Assembly (NCBI GenBank): GCA_900541285.1
Contig: UQJA01000002.1
Span: forward strand, 1-41,941
Source: an uncultured Collinsella sp.
GTDB lineage: Bacteria > Actinomycetota > Coriobacteriia > Coriobacteriales > Coriobacteriaceae
Direction: 5' to 3'
DNA: 41,941 bases
The notes beneath the pieces were generated by a model, which made no database searches, was not told where the DNA came from, and saw only the letters and a program-made list of their open reading frames with translations. A program made the position numbers and the translations under genes. This document shows, piece by piece, positions 1 through 8,186 of the stretch; position 1 is the first letter of the stretch, and each line of letters starts with the position of its first letter.

Positions 1-4
1 AGAT

Positions 5-73
5 CTACGTATTGATCACAAACCGGGGGCCCCCCACGAGCCAGCCGGGGAAGAACTTACGCTGCTGGGACAT
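5..73 (-). pseudogene. Possible broken N-terminus of an MFS transporter at the window edge
   Basis: A start codon at 73 is preceded by AAGGAG at a spacing of 4 bases. The 22 residues read include RKFFPGWLV, which resembles the first residues of oxalate/formate-antiporter-type (OFA) major facilitator proteins. The frame stops at a TAG at 5-7, just past a run of G and C. Either the reading frame is disrupted in the homopolymer-like stretch or at an assembly edge, or this is a chance peptide. The family guess rests on nine residues only. Confidence 0.3.
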
Positions 74-128
74 ACTGCTCCTTATTTAACAAACGAATAG
101 CCTGCGCCGGGCGCCGGTAGTGCCCAAG

Positions 129-188
129 ATTGCCTTGAAAGACAAGGGCATAGGCCTTACGGCCATGCCCGCAGGCTTGAAAGGCAAG
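129..188 (-). terminator. Structured 3' element downstream of the M20D gene (element A)
   Basis: Outer arms TTGCCTT (130-136) and AAGGCAA (181-187) enclose an inner hairpin, GGGCAT plus GGCC pairing with GGCC plus ATGCCC (146-170). Read on the minus strand, the inner hairpin is followed by TTGTCTTTC, a T-rich but imperfect tract. It sits just after the stop codon of the minus-strand amidohydrolase, so a transcription-end role is likely. The same arrangement recurs at 8048-8146, and a related form at 30031-30065. Confidence 0.55.
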
Positions 189-235
189 GTTGGGTGCTAC
201 CGGTGGTCGGCGATATAGCCCAAAGCGACGGCGGG

Positions 236-1492
236 CTAGGCCGCGGCGCCGAGCGGCAGCTCGGCATCGTTAAAGCGCGCCTTGGGATGATGCTGGGCAA
301 AATGCTCGTCAGTGTCGGTTACGGCCGCGCCCACGGTAAAGTACGCACTCGGAATCTCGCTCGAGATAAGCGCGAAGTCCTCACTCGCCATGGCATGGAA
401 AAGCGGCAAGAAAGCCGCCTTGGGCAGCACTGCGCCCACGTAGCCAAGCGACGCCTGAGTCATATCGCTGTCGAGCACAAGCGGCGGAACATCCGAAAGC
501 GTCTCGATGGTCGCCGGCGTACGATATGTTGCGGCAACGCCGTTAACGACCTCCGCGATGCGGGTCTTGAGATGAGCCATGAGCTCAACATCAAAGCCGC
601 GCAGCGTTCCCTCGAGCACACAGGTGTCGGGGATGACGTTGGCCGCCAGGCCGCCAGCGAACTTACCAACGGTAAGTGCGACTTCCTTGGCCGCCGGCAC
701 CTCGCGGGAGATAAGCTCCTGGAGCGCCAGGTGCACATGGACGCCGGCCGTGATGGGATCGATGCAGATCTCGGGGCTCGAGCCATGGCCGCCCTTGCCC
801 TGCAGCGTGATGCGGAAACCGTACACGCCCGAGAGCGCCGGACTGCCGTAGAGCACCAGGCCAAGCGGCGACTGGCTGTTGACATGCATGGCAAAGGCCG
901 CCTGAGGGCGCGGGCTCTCGAGCAAGCCGTCGGCGATGGCAGCGCGTGCTCCCTCAAAGGTCTCCTCGCCCGGCTGGAACAGCAACTTCACCGTGGCGTT
1001 GGCATCAACAAGCTCTGCCTCGCGGGCCTTGAGCAGGCGCGCCGCACCAAGCAGCGCCGTCGCGTGCATATCGTGGCCGCAAGCATGCATGCAACCGTTG
1101 GTGGAAGCGAAAGGCTCGCCGGATTCCTCGGCAACGGGAAGCGCATCCATGTCGCCGCGCAGCATGATGACCGTACCAGCCTGTTCGTCCGTGCAGACGC
1201 CATTGCCCTGGGCCGCGGCGGCACCGGCGCCGACAAGGCCCACAACGCAGGAACCATCGACAAGCGTGGTATAGGGAATGTCCATCTCGGTCAGGCGTGC
1301 CTGAATATAGGCAGACGTCTGTGGAAGATTGTTACCGAGCTCGGGCATCTGATGGAGATCATGGCGCCATGCTGCAAGCTCATCGGCAAATGCCTGGGCT
1401 TCTTTGACCAGGCCATCGCCGATAGCGGTCTGCGCCGCTGTGGTAGCCTGGGGCGCTGGTTGCGGTTGAAAATCGGACAGAGCTGGTGCCAT
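236..1492 (-). CDS. M20D-family amidohydrolase (N-acyl-amino-acid / aminobenzoyl-glutamate type)
   Basis: This predicts a 418-residue cytoplasmic metallo-amidohydrolase of peptidase family M20, subfamily D. Enzymes of this family cleave N-acyl or N-aryl amino acids using one or two divalent metal ions. Visible motifs are LRGDMDALPVAE, the metal-binding HACGHDMHATALLG, FQPGEETFEGARAAI with the paired glutamates, AMHVNS, and a late HAMASEDF. The length fits the family (about 390-430). The ATG at 1492 is chosen because GGAGG lies 6 bases upstream; the open frame extends further but overlaps the next gene. It has no signal peptide. It is separated from the EamA gene by a strong terminator, so it is probably transcribed alone. 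The substrate cannot be told from sequence. Confidence 0.88.
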   Translation of the reverse strand: MAPALSDFQPQPAPQATTAAQTAIGDGLVKEAQAFADELAAWRHDLHQMPELGNNLPQTSAYIQARLTEMDIPYTTLVDGSCVVGLVGAGAAAAQGNGVCTDEQAGTVIMLRGDMDALPVAEESGEPFASTNGCMHACGHDMHATALLGAARLLKAREAELVDANATVKLLFQPGEETFEGARAAIADGLLESPRPQAAFAMHVNSQSPLGLVLYGSPALSGVYGFRITLQGKGGHGSSPEICIDPITAGVHVHLALQELISREVPAAKEVALTVGKFAGGLAANVIPDTCVLEGTLRGFDVELMAHLKTRIAEVVNGVAATYRTPATIETLSDVPPLVLDSDMTQASLGYVGAVLPKAAFLPLFHAMASEDFALISSEIPSAYFTVGAAVTDTDEHFAQHHPKARFNDAELPLGAAA

Positions 1493-1570
1493 AGATGCCC
1501 TCCAGTAACGTTTTTGCAGCACGCACTTTGATAGCGTAAAGTGCAAGGCACAACTGTAAGGGCATGACAT

Positions 1571-1596
1571 AAAAAATGCCGCCCTGAGAGGGCGGC
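1571..1596 (-). terminator. Intrinsic terminator of the EamA gene
   Basis: On the minus strand a perfect 8-bp stem GCCGCCCT/AGGGCGGC with a 3-base loop is followed by ATTTTTT. It lies a few bases after the stop codon of the EamA transporter gene. Confidence 0.9.
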
Positions 1597-1608
1597 GCAA
1601 CAAGTTGT

Positions 1609-2592
1609 TTACAATTGCGGGCGAGATTTTCGGCGCAAAAAGTCGAAATGCGTCTCGCTCAAGATAATCGACAGGAAGATGAGCGCAAAGCCGGCAAGCA
1701 GGCGCGAGGTGAGCGCCTCCCCCATCAGCAGTACCGAAAACAACACGCCCGAAGGGGACTCCATCGAAAGCAGCAGTGAGCCCGTCGAGGCCGGGACGTG
1801 CGCCAAGCCGACGTTTTGGATGAGCAGCGCCGCGCACGTGCAGCCCACCGAGAGAAACGCCATCACACCGATAAAGCTCGGCGTCCACACGGACGCGGGC
1901 GCTTGAGTCTCGAATAGCAGCGACGTTGCCAGGCTCAAGACGCCATTGCCCACAAACATCCAAAACGTGATGACGTTGATGTCCATCTTGCGACCGTATT
2001 TGGCCGTCACCGCCATCTGGATGGCGAAGAAGATCGCGCCGCCCAGCGTAATGGCATCGCCGGCATTGAACTCGACGCTATCGAGCGCCACCAAGCCAAT
2101 GCCCGCCAGGCACAGCAACGCGGCGCCCAAGTTGTAACGGGTAAGCTTTTCGCCGCTTAGGACGTAGCTCGCAAACGGAACCAAGATGCAGTACGTGCCC
2201 GTCAAAAACGCGCTTTTGCCTGCGGTGGTCTGTGCCAGGCCAATCGTCTGCAAACCGTACGCACCCCACATAAGTGCGCCCATACCAAGTCCGACGATAA
2301 GGTTGCGGGCGTTAAAGTGCGCGATGATGCGTTTGTGGAAGATGACGAACATAACCAGCGAAGCCGGAAGGAAGCGAACGTAGAGCAGCTCGAACACCGG
2401 AATGGTGTCGAGCGCATCTTTCATGGTGGTAAAGGAATAACCCCAGATGACCGCCACCGATAGCAACAAGACCTTCCAGAAGAACGGCGAACGCGCGCCA
2501 GCGCCGCGGGAGGTGCCGCCGGCGCCCAGGTCCTCCCGTGCGACAGGGCTATCGGGCATGTTTTCGATTTCATCAACGGCATTCTGGGCCAT
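1609..2592 (-). CDS. EamA/DMT-family membrane transporter
   Basis: This predicts a 327-residue inner-membrane protein with about ten hydrophobic segments in two EamA-like halves, the usual plan of drug/metabolite transporters. The first segment contains VIWGYSFTTMKDALD, and a later one LLLSMESPSGVLFSVLLMGE, typical of the family's second repeat. About 45 hydrophilic residues precede the first segment. The ATG at 2592 is preceded by GAGG at a spacing of 7; a GTG at 2607 in the same frame has no comparable site. Members export metabolites or take up nucleotide or amino-acid precursors, but the substrate here cannot be assigned. It is probably a single-gene transcript with its own terminator. 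Confidence 0.88.
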   Translation of the reverse strand: MAQNAVDEIENMPDSPVAREDLGAGGTSRGAGARSPFFWKVLLLSVAVIWGYSFTTMKDALDTIPVFELLYVRFLPASLVMFVIFHKRIIAHFNARNLIVGLGMGALMWGAYGLQTIGLAQTTAGKSAFLTGTYCILVPFASYVLSGEKLTRYNLGAALLCLAGIGLVALDSVEFNAGDAITLGGAIFFAIQMAVTAKYGRKMDINVITFWMFVGNGVLSLATSLLFETQAPASVWTPSFIGVMAFLSVGCTCAALLIQNVGLAHVPASTGSLLLSMESPSGVLFSVLLMGEALTSRLLAGFALIFLSIILSETHFDFLRRKSRPQL

Positions 2593-2660
2593 AGGGCATC
2601 CTCGCACTCAATCTGGGCGTGGTGTCCGCACGCGTATGGCTGCGTGCCGCCTCATGGTCA

Positions 2661-2696
2661 AATAAAAACAGGGCGCACCGGACCCCCGGCACGCCC
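2661..2696 (-). terminator. Intrinsic terminator after the YhgE/Pip pair
   Basis: On the minus strand an 11-bp stem (GGGCGTGCCGG with CCGGTGCGCCC, two G-U pairs) with a 4-base loop is followed by TGTTTTTATTT. It lies about 95 bases beyond the stop codon of the second YhgE/Pip gene, so that transcript has a long 3' end. Confidence 0.88.
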
Positions 2697-2792
2697 CGCT
2701 ACTGTAGCAACAACCAGCACTGCATCGCAATCCAGCCCACTAAAGCGTCGGCAGAGTAAACCTCGATGTTTCGTCAATGTCACGCTGTTGCA

Positions 2793-4982
2793 CTAAATAA
2801 GTTTCGTGCTTTCAAGCTTTTCGATAATCCAGTCGTTTGCTTTGATGACCGGACGACGGAAGACGACGCCCAGGGCCAGCGACGGAATCAGATAGCTCGC
2901 CAGAATGCCCAGCTCAATCCAGTACTCCATATGGTAGGCACCGGCCATGGCGGCGTGCATGGCGTTGATGCCGTGGGTGAACGGCAGGAACGGATAGATC
3001 GCCTGGAACACGGGGCCCGTCATCTCGATGGGGAACGTGCCGCCCGAACCGCCGACCTGCATGACCAGCAGCACGACGGCGAGCGCCTTGCCGATATCGC
3101 CAAACGAAACCGTAAGCGTGTAGACGATATTGGAGAATACGAGACTCGCGACCCAGCCCGCCAGCACAAATTGCAGCGGGTTGTCGCACTGAATGCCAAA
3201 GAACAGGATGTCGCCCGCGCACACGAGCGTTGCCTGCAGCAGGGCCAGACCGCCAAAGAACAGGTAGCGGCCCAGGTAGATCTCGTGCAAGCGCACGGGG
3301 ATGAGCTCGTTGATGAGCTCATCGTCAACCGAGACCTTCATCATGGCCGCCAGCACGATCGAGCCCACCCACAGCGACAGAATCGTGTAGAACGGCGCCA
3401 TGGCCGAACCGTAGTTGCGGATCGGATAGACCGGCTTGCGGTCGAGCGCGACGGGGCCGGAAAGCGACGCGGCAAGGCCCTCGGGGTCGTTGCCGATCAT
3501 TGTCTTGATCGTGGCGAGGTCATCCGACATCAAGGCGCCGTCGAGCTCGTCCTTAAACGCACTGATCTTGTCCGACGCCTCGCCCAGCTGATCGGAAGCC
3601 TTGTTGACCAGCTTTGCAGCCTTGGAGAGGCCCTTTGCCAGCGAACCGGATGCATCGGTTAGACCGGCAACAGCGCTATCAAGATCGCTCGAGATGCCGT
3701 TCAGCGAATCCAAAACACCCGAAATGGTCTTCTTGAGCTCCTTAGCCTTAACCGAGAATGTGGAATCGTAATCAATCTTGGCACCCGAGACGCCCGCCTT
3801 GGCGTCGGCGATCGCCTGGTCGGTTTCGGCGCGGACATCGTTAACCTTTGCCATGCTGTCCGAGAGCGACGTCGCGATGCTCGTCAGCTCCTTGGCATTG
3901 TTGCGGTACTCCGTCGCGATTTTGCCCAGCTCTGCAGCCGCGTCCTCAAGCCCTTCCTTGAGCTTGTCGTTACTCACCTGGCCGGCAAGGCTGCGGAGCT
4001 TATCGGCCGCAGCGTCAATCTCATCGGCACGCGCGTTGAGCGACGCGGCGCCATCGTTGAGTTGCGATACCGTCAGATCGACATGCTGGTTCGCGGCGTC
4101 AAAGGCCTTTGCGAGCTCGGTGGACACGTTGTCGAACGAACCGGCACTTCCATCAATCGCCGCATCGATGGCATCGCTGGCTGCCTTGAGCGCCTGCTCG
4201 GAATCAGCAATACCGCTCTCGGCATGCTCCATCAGCTGCTTCACCGACTGGTCGGTGGTCCCGGTTTGCTTGAGCAGGCCGCCCGCCGACGTCAGCGAAT
4301 CGGAGGTCGAACTCAAAATGCCCGCAAGCGAAGTCGCGCTGGCCTTGATGTCCTGCAGGTCCTGAACCGAGTCGCCAAGCGTCGAGGACAGGTTGGCGAT
4401 AAAGTTGCTCACTTGGTCGGTGCTCATGTAATCGAGCAGGCTGGACACCGTCTTAAGACCGATCGTCGTGATGGTCTTGGTAAAGGTCTCGTTAACCTGG
4501 CTCTGAACGGCACTCGAGCCCTTCTCGGTCACGATCTGTGCGATGGCGTTGGCCTTCTGGTTCTCATAGAACTCGATATCGGCGTGTTTCACGTCGGTCG
4601 AGAAGAGCGTCATCATGTCGGAGCTAAAGCTCTTGGGGATTACGACGGCCGCATAGTAAGCGCCCGACTTAACACCGTCGATAGCCTTATCGCGATTGTT
4701 GAGCACAACCCAGTCAAAGTTCTCGTTACCACGCAGAGCGGCGGTAACGTTTTCGCCCACGTTGATCTCGACGGGAATCAGGTCGCTCTCGTAACCCTCG
4801 TCGGTATTGACCACGGCGATCTTAAGATTGCCGGTGTTGCCGTACGGGTCCCAGCTGCCGGCGATGTTAAACCACGCGTACAGGCACGGCACGATAATGA
4901 GGCCCATCACGACAACCATGCCGATCACGGAGCGAGACACGTTTTGGACGTCGCGCTTAAACAGATGCAGGATGTTCTTCAT
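2793..4982 (-). CDS. YhgE/Pip-family membrane protein (second of pair)
   Basis: This predicts a 729-residue protein with the YhgE/Pip plan. A membrane segment near residues 18-38 (VIGMVVVMGLIIVPCLYAWF) is followed by the family signature SWDPYGNTGNLKIAVVN. Next come a long extracellular alpha/coiled region (roughly 60-520, rich in Ala, Ser, Asp, Thr) and a C-terminal ABC-2-like domain with about five or six membrane segments. The family includes phage infection protein (Pip) of Lactococcus and YhgE of Bacillus, and relatives act in type VII (ESX) export of LXG toxins or as surface receptors. The start at 4982 abuts the stop of the upstream paralogue (TAAATG), with AAGGAGGTGA inside that gene's end, so the two are translationally coupled. 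Both ends and the full topology are intact. Confidence 0.92.
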   Translation of the reverse strand: MKNILHLFKRDVQNVSRSVIGMVVVMGLIIVPCLYAWFNIAGSWDPYGNTGNLKIAVVNTDEGYESDLIPVEINVGENVTAALRGNENFDWVVLNNRDKAIDGVKSGAYYAAVVIPKSFSSDMMTLFSTDVKHADIEFYENQKANAIAQIVTEKGSSAVQSQVNETFTKTITTIGLKTVSSLLDYMSTDQVSNFIANLSSTLGDSVQDLQDIKASATSLAGILSSTSDSLTSAGGLLKQTGTTDQSVKQLMEHAESGIADSEQALKAASDAIDAAIDGSAGSFDNVSTELAKAFDAANQHVDLTVSQLNDGAASLNARADEIDAAADKLRSLAGQVSNDKLKEGLEDAAAELGKIATEYRNNAKELTSIATSLSDSMAKVNDVRAETDQAIADAKAGVSGAKIDYDSTFSVKAKELKKTISGVLDSLNGISSDLDSAVAGLTDASGSLAKGLSKAAKLVNKASDQLGEASDKISAFKDELDGALMSDDLATIKTMIGNDPEGLAASLSGPVALDRKPVYPIRNYGSAMAPFYTILSLWVGSIVLAAMMKVSVDDELINELIPVRLHEIYLGRYLFFGGLALLQATLVCAGDILFFGIQCDNPLQFVLAGWVASLVFSNIVYTLTVSFGDIGKALAVVLLVMQVGGSGGTFPIEMTGPVFQAIYPFLPFTHGINAMHAAMAGAYHMEYWIELGILASYLIPSLALGVVFRRPVIKANDWIIEKLESTKLI

Positions 4983-7799
4983 TTATGCCTCACCTCCTTT
5001 TGAGTGCTTGCCAAACGGGGCGCTATCCTCATTCATCACAAACGTGTCGTCCCCGTTCGCGGGCACATGGTGCATATCGTGGCGAATGGACTGGTCGGCA
5101 TCCTGATCCTTGGATTTAGAGCCTCGCTCGCTGGCATTCAGGCCAAACATACGACGGGCGGCAGGGATCGCCGCTGTGTGCTCGCGCATCTCGCGGCGCA
5201 GGTCCTCGTCCGAAAGCGCCGAGATGCGCATCTGGGTGTTGAGGCTTGCGCGGATGTACTCGATATTGATCAGCCAGCCGCAAATGACAATGACCGAGAT
5301 AATCCAAATGACCAGCAAGATAATCTTGCCGTTATTGTCGACATCGAGAACCGTCGAGAGCACAAAGATCAGCACTTGCACGCCCACCACGGCAGCAAAG
5401 CCGCCCTTGATGTAGTACGGGTAACGATGCTCAAAAGCCACCGCATGGTCGAGCAGCTCACGACGGTACGAATCGGAATCGAGCATGACGCGCATTGCTG
5501 TACGCAGCGAATAGCGCTGGCGCGGCAGGTCATTGGACTCGCAGATCATAAGGCCTGTCGTGGAAAGCTGCTTGTCAAAGAGTAGGTTGAGGTTGAGCAG
5601 TAACGGACGCAGCTGCAAGCCAATAAAGAGTGCGATGGCAAGGAACACGCCCAAGATGCACAGGTTGAACAGGTAGTTGAACGAGTACATGCCGCCGACG
5701 GTCTCGCGCAGCAGATTGATGCCGTAGGTAAAGGGCAGCAGCGGATGCAGCCATTGGAAAAAGCCGGGCATCATCTCGATGGGATACATGCCCGACGAAC
5801 CGGGAATCTGCACGATGACAAGAATGACGCCGATAGCCTTGCCGATATGCTTAAACGTGGTGGACAGCGCATAGATGATGTTGACGTACGTAAACGAGAT
5901 GGCGATGCCACCCAGCACGAACAGCAGCGGATTGATGCACTGCACGCCAATCACCAGATCGCCCACCGTCACGATGATGGCTTGGAGCGCGCCCAAGATC
6001 ACCAGGAGCATCCAACGGCCGAAGTAGCCCTGGCGCGCGGTAAAGCTGCCAATGCCCTCGCGATCGACCTCGAGCTTGTAGATGGCGATGAGTACGTAAC
6101 CCCCCACCCAAAGCGCCAGATTAGTGTAGAAGGGAGCAATGCCTGAACCAAAGCTCTTGACCGGATAGATCGACTTGGACGTCAACTCAACCGGAGATGC
6201 CATGAAATCTGCCACGTCATTGACATCGACGCCCATCAGATCAGACAGCTCGCCCATGGACTCGGAGGTCTGCAGCGCCGCGATGTCGTTAGCGGCGGTC
6301 GCAAGCTTGTCCTGAACCTTGGCAAGTGAGGCATCGGTCTGGGACAGCGTGCTCTTGGCCTGCTTGAGCGTGGCATCGAGCTGCGATAGCGTACCGCGCG
6401 CATTGGCGATTGTAGGCGTGAGGCCCGACACGATACCGGTTAGGTCGCCCGATACAACCGAGAAAGAGTCGAGCGCGCTGGAAGCCTTCGGCAGCGCATT
6501 TTGACCAAGATCCGTCTGAGCCTGGCTAATGTTGGTCGTGCCGGTCTGAATTGCAGTTTTGATAGCGTCGCTGGCGCTCGAAACGGCCGAAGCGTCATTC
6601 GCAATAGCACTCGACTGCGCCGAGAGATTGTCCTTGACGGCCTGGAGGCTTTCGTTTTGTCCTCGAAGCGCATCGATCGTCGACGCGATGAGCGCGTTGA
6701 TTTCCTCCGAACCCGTCGGCACGCTGTCCACCAACTCCTGCAGGCGGTCGATCAGCGCGTTGTTGTGGTTAATTGTCATTTGAAGCGATTCGAGCGAGTT
6801 GTCGATGCGAGTGGTCGTAGACGTCAAGGCGCCCGTCATCTTTCCGACCGCAGCGTTCGCCGAAGCCGACGTCTTAGACAGTGCAACACTTCCCTCCGAA
6901 AGCGCCTTAGAGAGCGAGGTAATCGATTTGCCCGCGGTGGTGCGCGCTTCGCCCAACAGGTCGTTGCCTTGGGAGATCGCTTGAGTCAGCGAAGGCGTCT
7001 GACCCTGCAAACCGGCCAGCGCCCCATCCGCCGAGACGATAGCACCGCTCGTTTTGTCAATAGCGGTGTTCATGTCGTTGATCGAATCGCGAACCTCGCT
7101 CAAGGTACCGGATGCCTCGGACACCGAACTCGTCAGCGAATCCTGAACCTGGGCGGTCTTATCCTTAAAATCGATGCCGGCATCTTTGGCGATACCCGCC
7201 ACGGTCTCGCCCACCGTGGAGACAAACTCCGAATTGATCTGCTCCTCGATAGTATTGGCACCGGTATCGGTCACCTTGGGCGCAATGGCGCTCTTCTTCT
7301 CGTTAACGTAATACGTAAGCTTGGGCTGGCGGTAATTGCCATCGAGCATCGAGACAAGATTGTCGGAGAAGTTCTTGGGGATCACGATGGCGGCGTAGTA
7401 CTCCCCGCTCTCGACACCCTCTTTGGCATCTGCCGCCGAGTCGACGAAGGTCCAGCCCAGCTGATCGTTTTCCTTGAGCTGATCGACGACCTTGTCACCC
7501 GCATTGAGCTCGCCCACCAGGTCGTTCTGAGTGCCCTGGTCGTTGTTGGCGATGGCAATCTTGATGCCCTGGGTGTTTCCGTACGGATCCCAGTTTGCCA
7601 CGATGTTGTACCAGGCATACAGCGAGGGAATAACGCACACGCCGAGGGTAACCACCAAGGCGACGGGATTCACGAGCAATCGCTTGATGTCGCGCTTAAA
7701 GATCGCAAAGGATACCTTTGCGTTGGATAGTTTGCTGCCGAGACTCACGCTTGGACCATCCATCCTGTCGTTGAATCGAATCGTACTATCGACAACCAT
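4983..7799 (-). CDS. YhgE/Pip-family membrane protein with extra C-terminal membrane domain (first of pair)
   Basis: About 938 residues. It has the same plan as its neighbour: an N-terminal membrane segment (PVALVVTLGVCVIPSLYAWY), the signature NWDPYGNTQGIKIAIANN, a long Ser/Thr/Ala-rich extracellular helical region to about residue 550, then ABC-2-like membrane segments. It differs in carrying roughly 190 further residues. These include a RYSLRTAMRVMLDSDSYRREL linker region, two more membrane segments (near YIKGGFAAVVGVQVLIF and IILLVIWIISVIVICGWLI) and a charged cytoplasmic tail. The start is uncertain: ATG at 7799, ATG at 7763 and TTG at 7832 share the frame and none has a convincing ribosome site. 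It heads a two-gene operon with the smaller paralogue. Confidence 0.88.
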   Translation of the reverse strand: MVVDSTIRFNDRMDGPSVSLGSKLSNAKVSFAIFKRDIKRLLVNPVALVVTLGVCVIPSLYAWYNIVANWDPYGNTQGIKIAIANNDQGTQNDLVGELNAGDKVVDQLKENDQLGWTFVDSAADAKEGVESGEYYAAIVIPKNFSDNLVSMLDGNYRQPKLTYYVNEKKSAIAPKVTDTGANTIEEQINSEFVSTVGETVAGIAKDAGIDFKDKTAQVQDSLTSSVSEASGTLSEVRDSINDMNTAIDKTSGAIVSADGALAGLQGQTPSLTQAISQGNDLLGEARTTAGKSITSLSKALSEGSVALSKTSASANAAVGKMTGALTSTTTRIDNSLESLQMTINHNNALIDRLQELVDSVPTGSEEINALIASTIDALRGQNESLQAVKDNLSAQSSAIANDASAVSSASDAIKTAIQTGTTNISQAQTDLGQNALPKASSALDSFSVVSGDLTGIVSGLTPTIANARGTLSQLDATLKQAKSTLSQTDASLAKVQDKLATAANDIAALQTSESMGELSDLMGVDVNDVADFMASPVELTSKSIYPVKSFGSGIAPFYTNLALWVGGYVLIAIYKLEVDREGIGSFTARQGYFGRWMLLVILGALQAIIVTVGDLVIGVQCINPLLFVLGGIAISFTYVNIIYALSTTFKHIGKAIGVILVIVQIPGSSGMYPIEMMPGFFQWLHPLLPFTYGINLLRETVGGMYSFNYLFNLCILGVFLAIALFIGLQLRPLLLNLNLLFDKQLSTTGLMICESNDLPRQRYSLRTAMRVMLDSDSYRRELLDHAVAFEHRYPYYIKGGFAAVVGVQVLIFVLSTVLDVDNNGKIILLVIWIISVIVICGWLINIEYIRASLNTQMRISALSDEDLRREMREHTAAIPAARRMFGLNASERGSKSKDQDADQSIRHDMHHVPANGDDTFVMNEDSAPFGKHSKGGEA

Positions 7800-7855
7800 T
7801 GTACGTAGGCGCTTTAGTGCCTCACGGCACAATGGTGCTGAGTTTTGCGGGTAGC

Positions 7856-7900
7856 AATATACTACGAAGATGAGTTAACGTACAGTTGTACAGTATCTTA
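7856..7900 (-). promoter_or_regulatory. Candidate promoter with overlapping CTGTAC repeats for the YhgE/Pip operon
   Basis: On the minus strand TATATT (7856-7861) could be a -10 box. A copy of CTGTACG falls at the -35 distance, preceded by CTGTACA, so two CTGTAC units lie in direct repeat 2 bases apart at 7881-7894. YhgE genes are often next to TetR-type regulators and this repeat could be an operator, but no regulator gene is nearby. The transcription start would be near 7849, upstream of all candidate start codons. Confidence 0.35.
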
Positions 7901-7947
7901 AATTTCAGCAGGTCACAAAACCACAACCCGCACAAATTATCAATCCG

Positions 7948-8008
7948 ACTAGTCATTGGGGACGTCCTTAAACGACTAGTCATTTAAGGACGTCCCCAAC
8001 GACTAGTT
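7948..8008. repeat. Palindromic repeat unit with three GACTAGTC-type cores
   Basis: Perfect 17-bp arms, TTGGGGACGTCCTTAAA at 7956-7972 and its complement at 7983-7999, flank a 10-base loop CGACTAGTCA. The same GACTAGT(C) core, itself a palindrome, also occurs just outside each arm (from 7948 and from 8000). The design is that of a short mobile palindrome or REP-like unit. It lies between the YhgE operon promoter and the end of htpG and encodes nothing. Confidence 0.8.
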
Positions 8009-8047
8009 TGGACCACGGTAACGTCGATGTTTTGGCGCAGACAGCGA

Positions 8048-8146
8048 AAGCCCGCCAGAGCGAGCAAGGTGCCTTGAAACAAGGCGGCATTGATCTTCTG
8101 ATCATGCCGCCGAAGTTGAAAGGCAGATTGCCGCTCTGGCGGGCTT
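8048..8146 (-). repeat. 99-base imperfect hairpin (element B), same design as element A
   Basis: A perfect 15-bp base, AAGCCCGCCAGAGCG (8048-8062) with its complement at 8132-8146, encloses GCAA/TTGC and GCCTT/AAGGC stems. At the centre is an inner hairpin GGCGGCAT..GATC / GATC..ATGCCGCC (8083-8111). Between GCCTT and the inner hairpin the plus strand reads GAAACAA, and after it GAAGTTGA. Element A at 129-188 has GAAAGACAA and GCAGGCTTGA at the same places. It lies 3' of htpG on that gene's transcribed strand. It may be a terminator (the inner hairpin is followed by TTGTTTC on the minus strand), a 3'-UTR RNA or a dispersed repeat. Confidence 0.7.
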
Positions 8147-8160
8147 GCAGCGTCGACAGT

Positions 8161-8186
8161 TTACGGCGTTTGGTAAAACGCCGTAA
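8161..8186 (-). terminator. Stem-loop abutting the htpG stop codon
   Basis: Perfect 11-bp arms TTACGGCGTTT (8161-8171) and AAACGCCGTAA (8176-8186) with a 4-base loop begin immediately after the htpG stop. No T-tract follows, so it may be an mRNA-protecting stem rather than a terminator. Confidence 0.55.

Noticed and set aside
194..1531. Long plus-strand open frame opposite the amidohydrolase gene
   Set aside because: It is the complement of a gene with clear M20D motifs; its protein is Arg/Leu/His-rich without recognisable domains and lacks a ribosome site.
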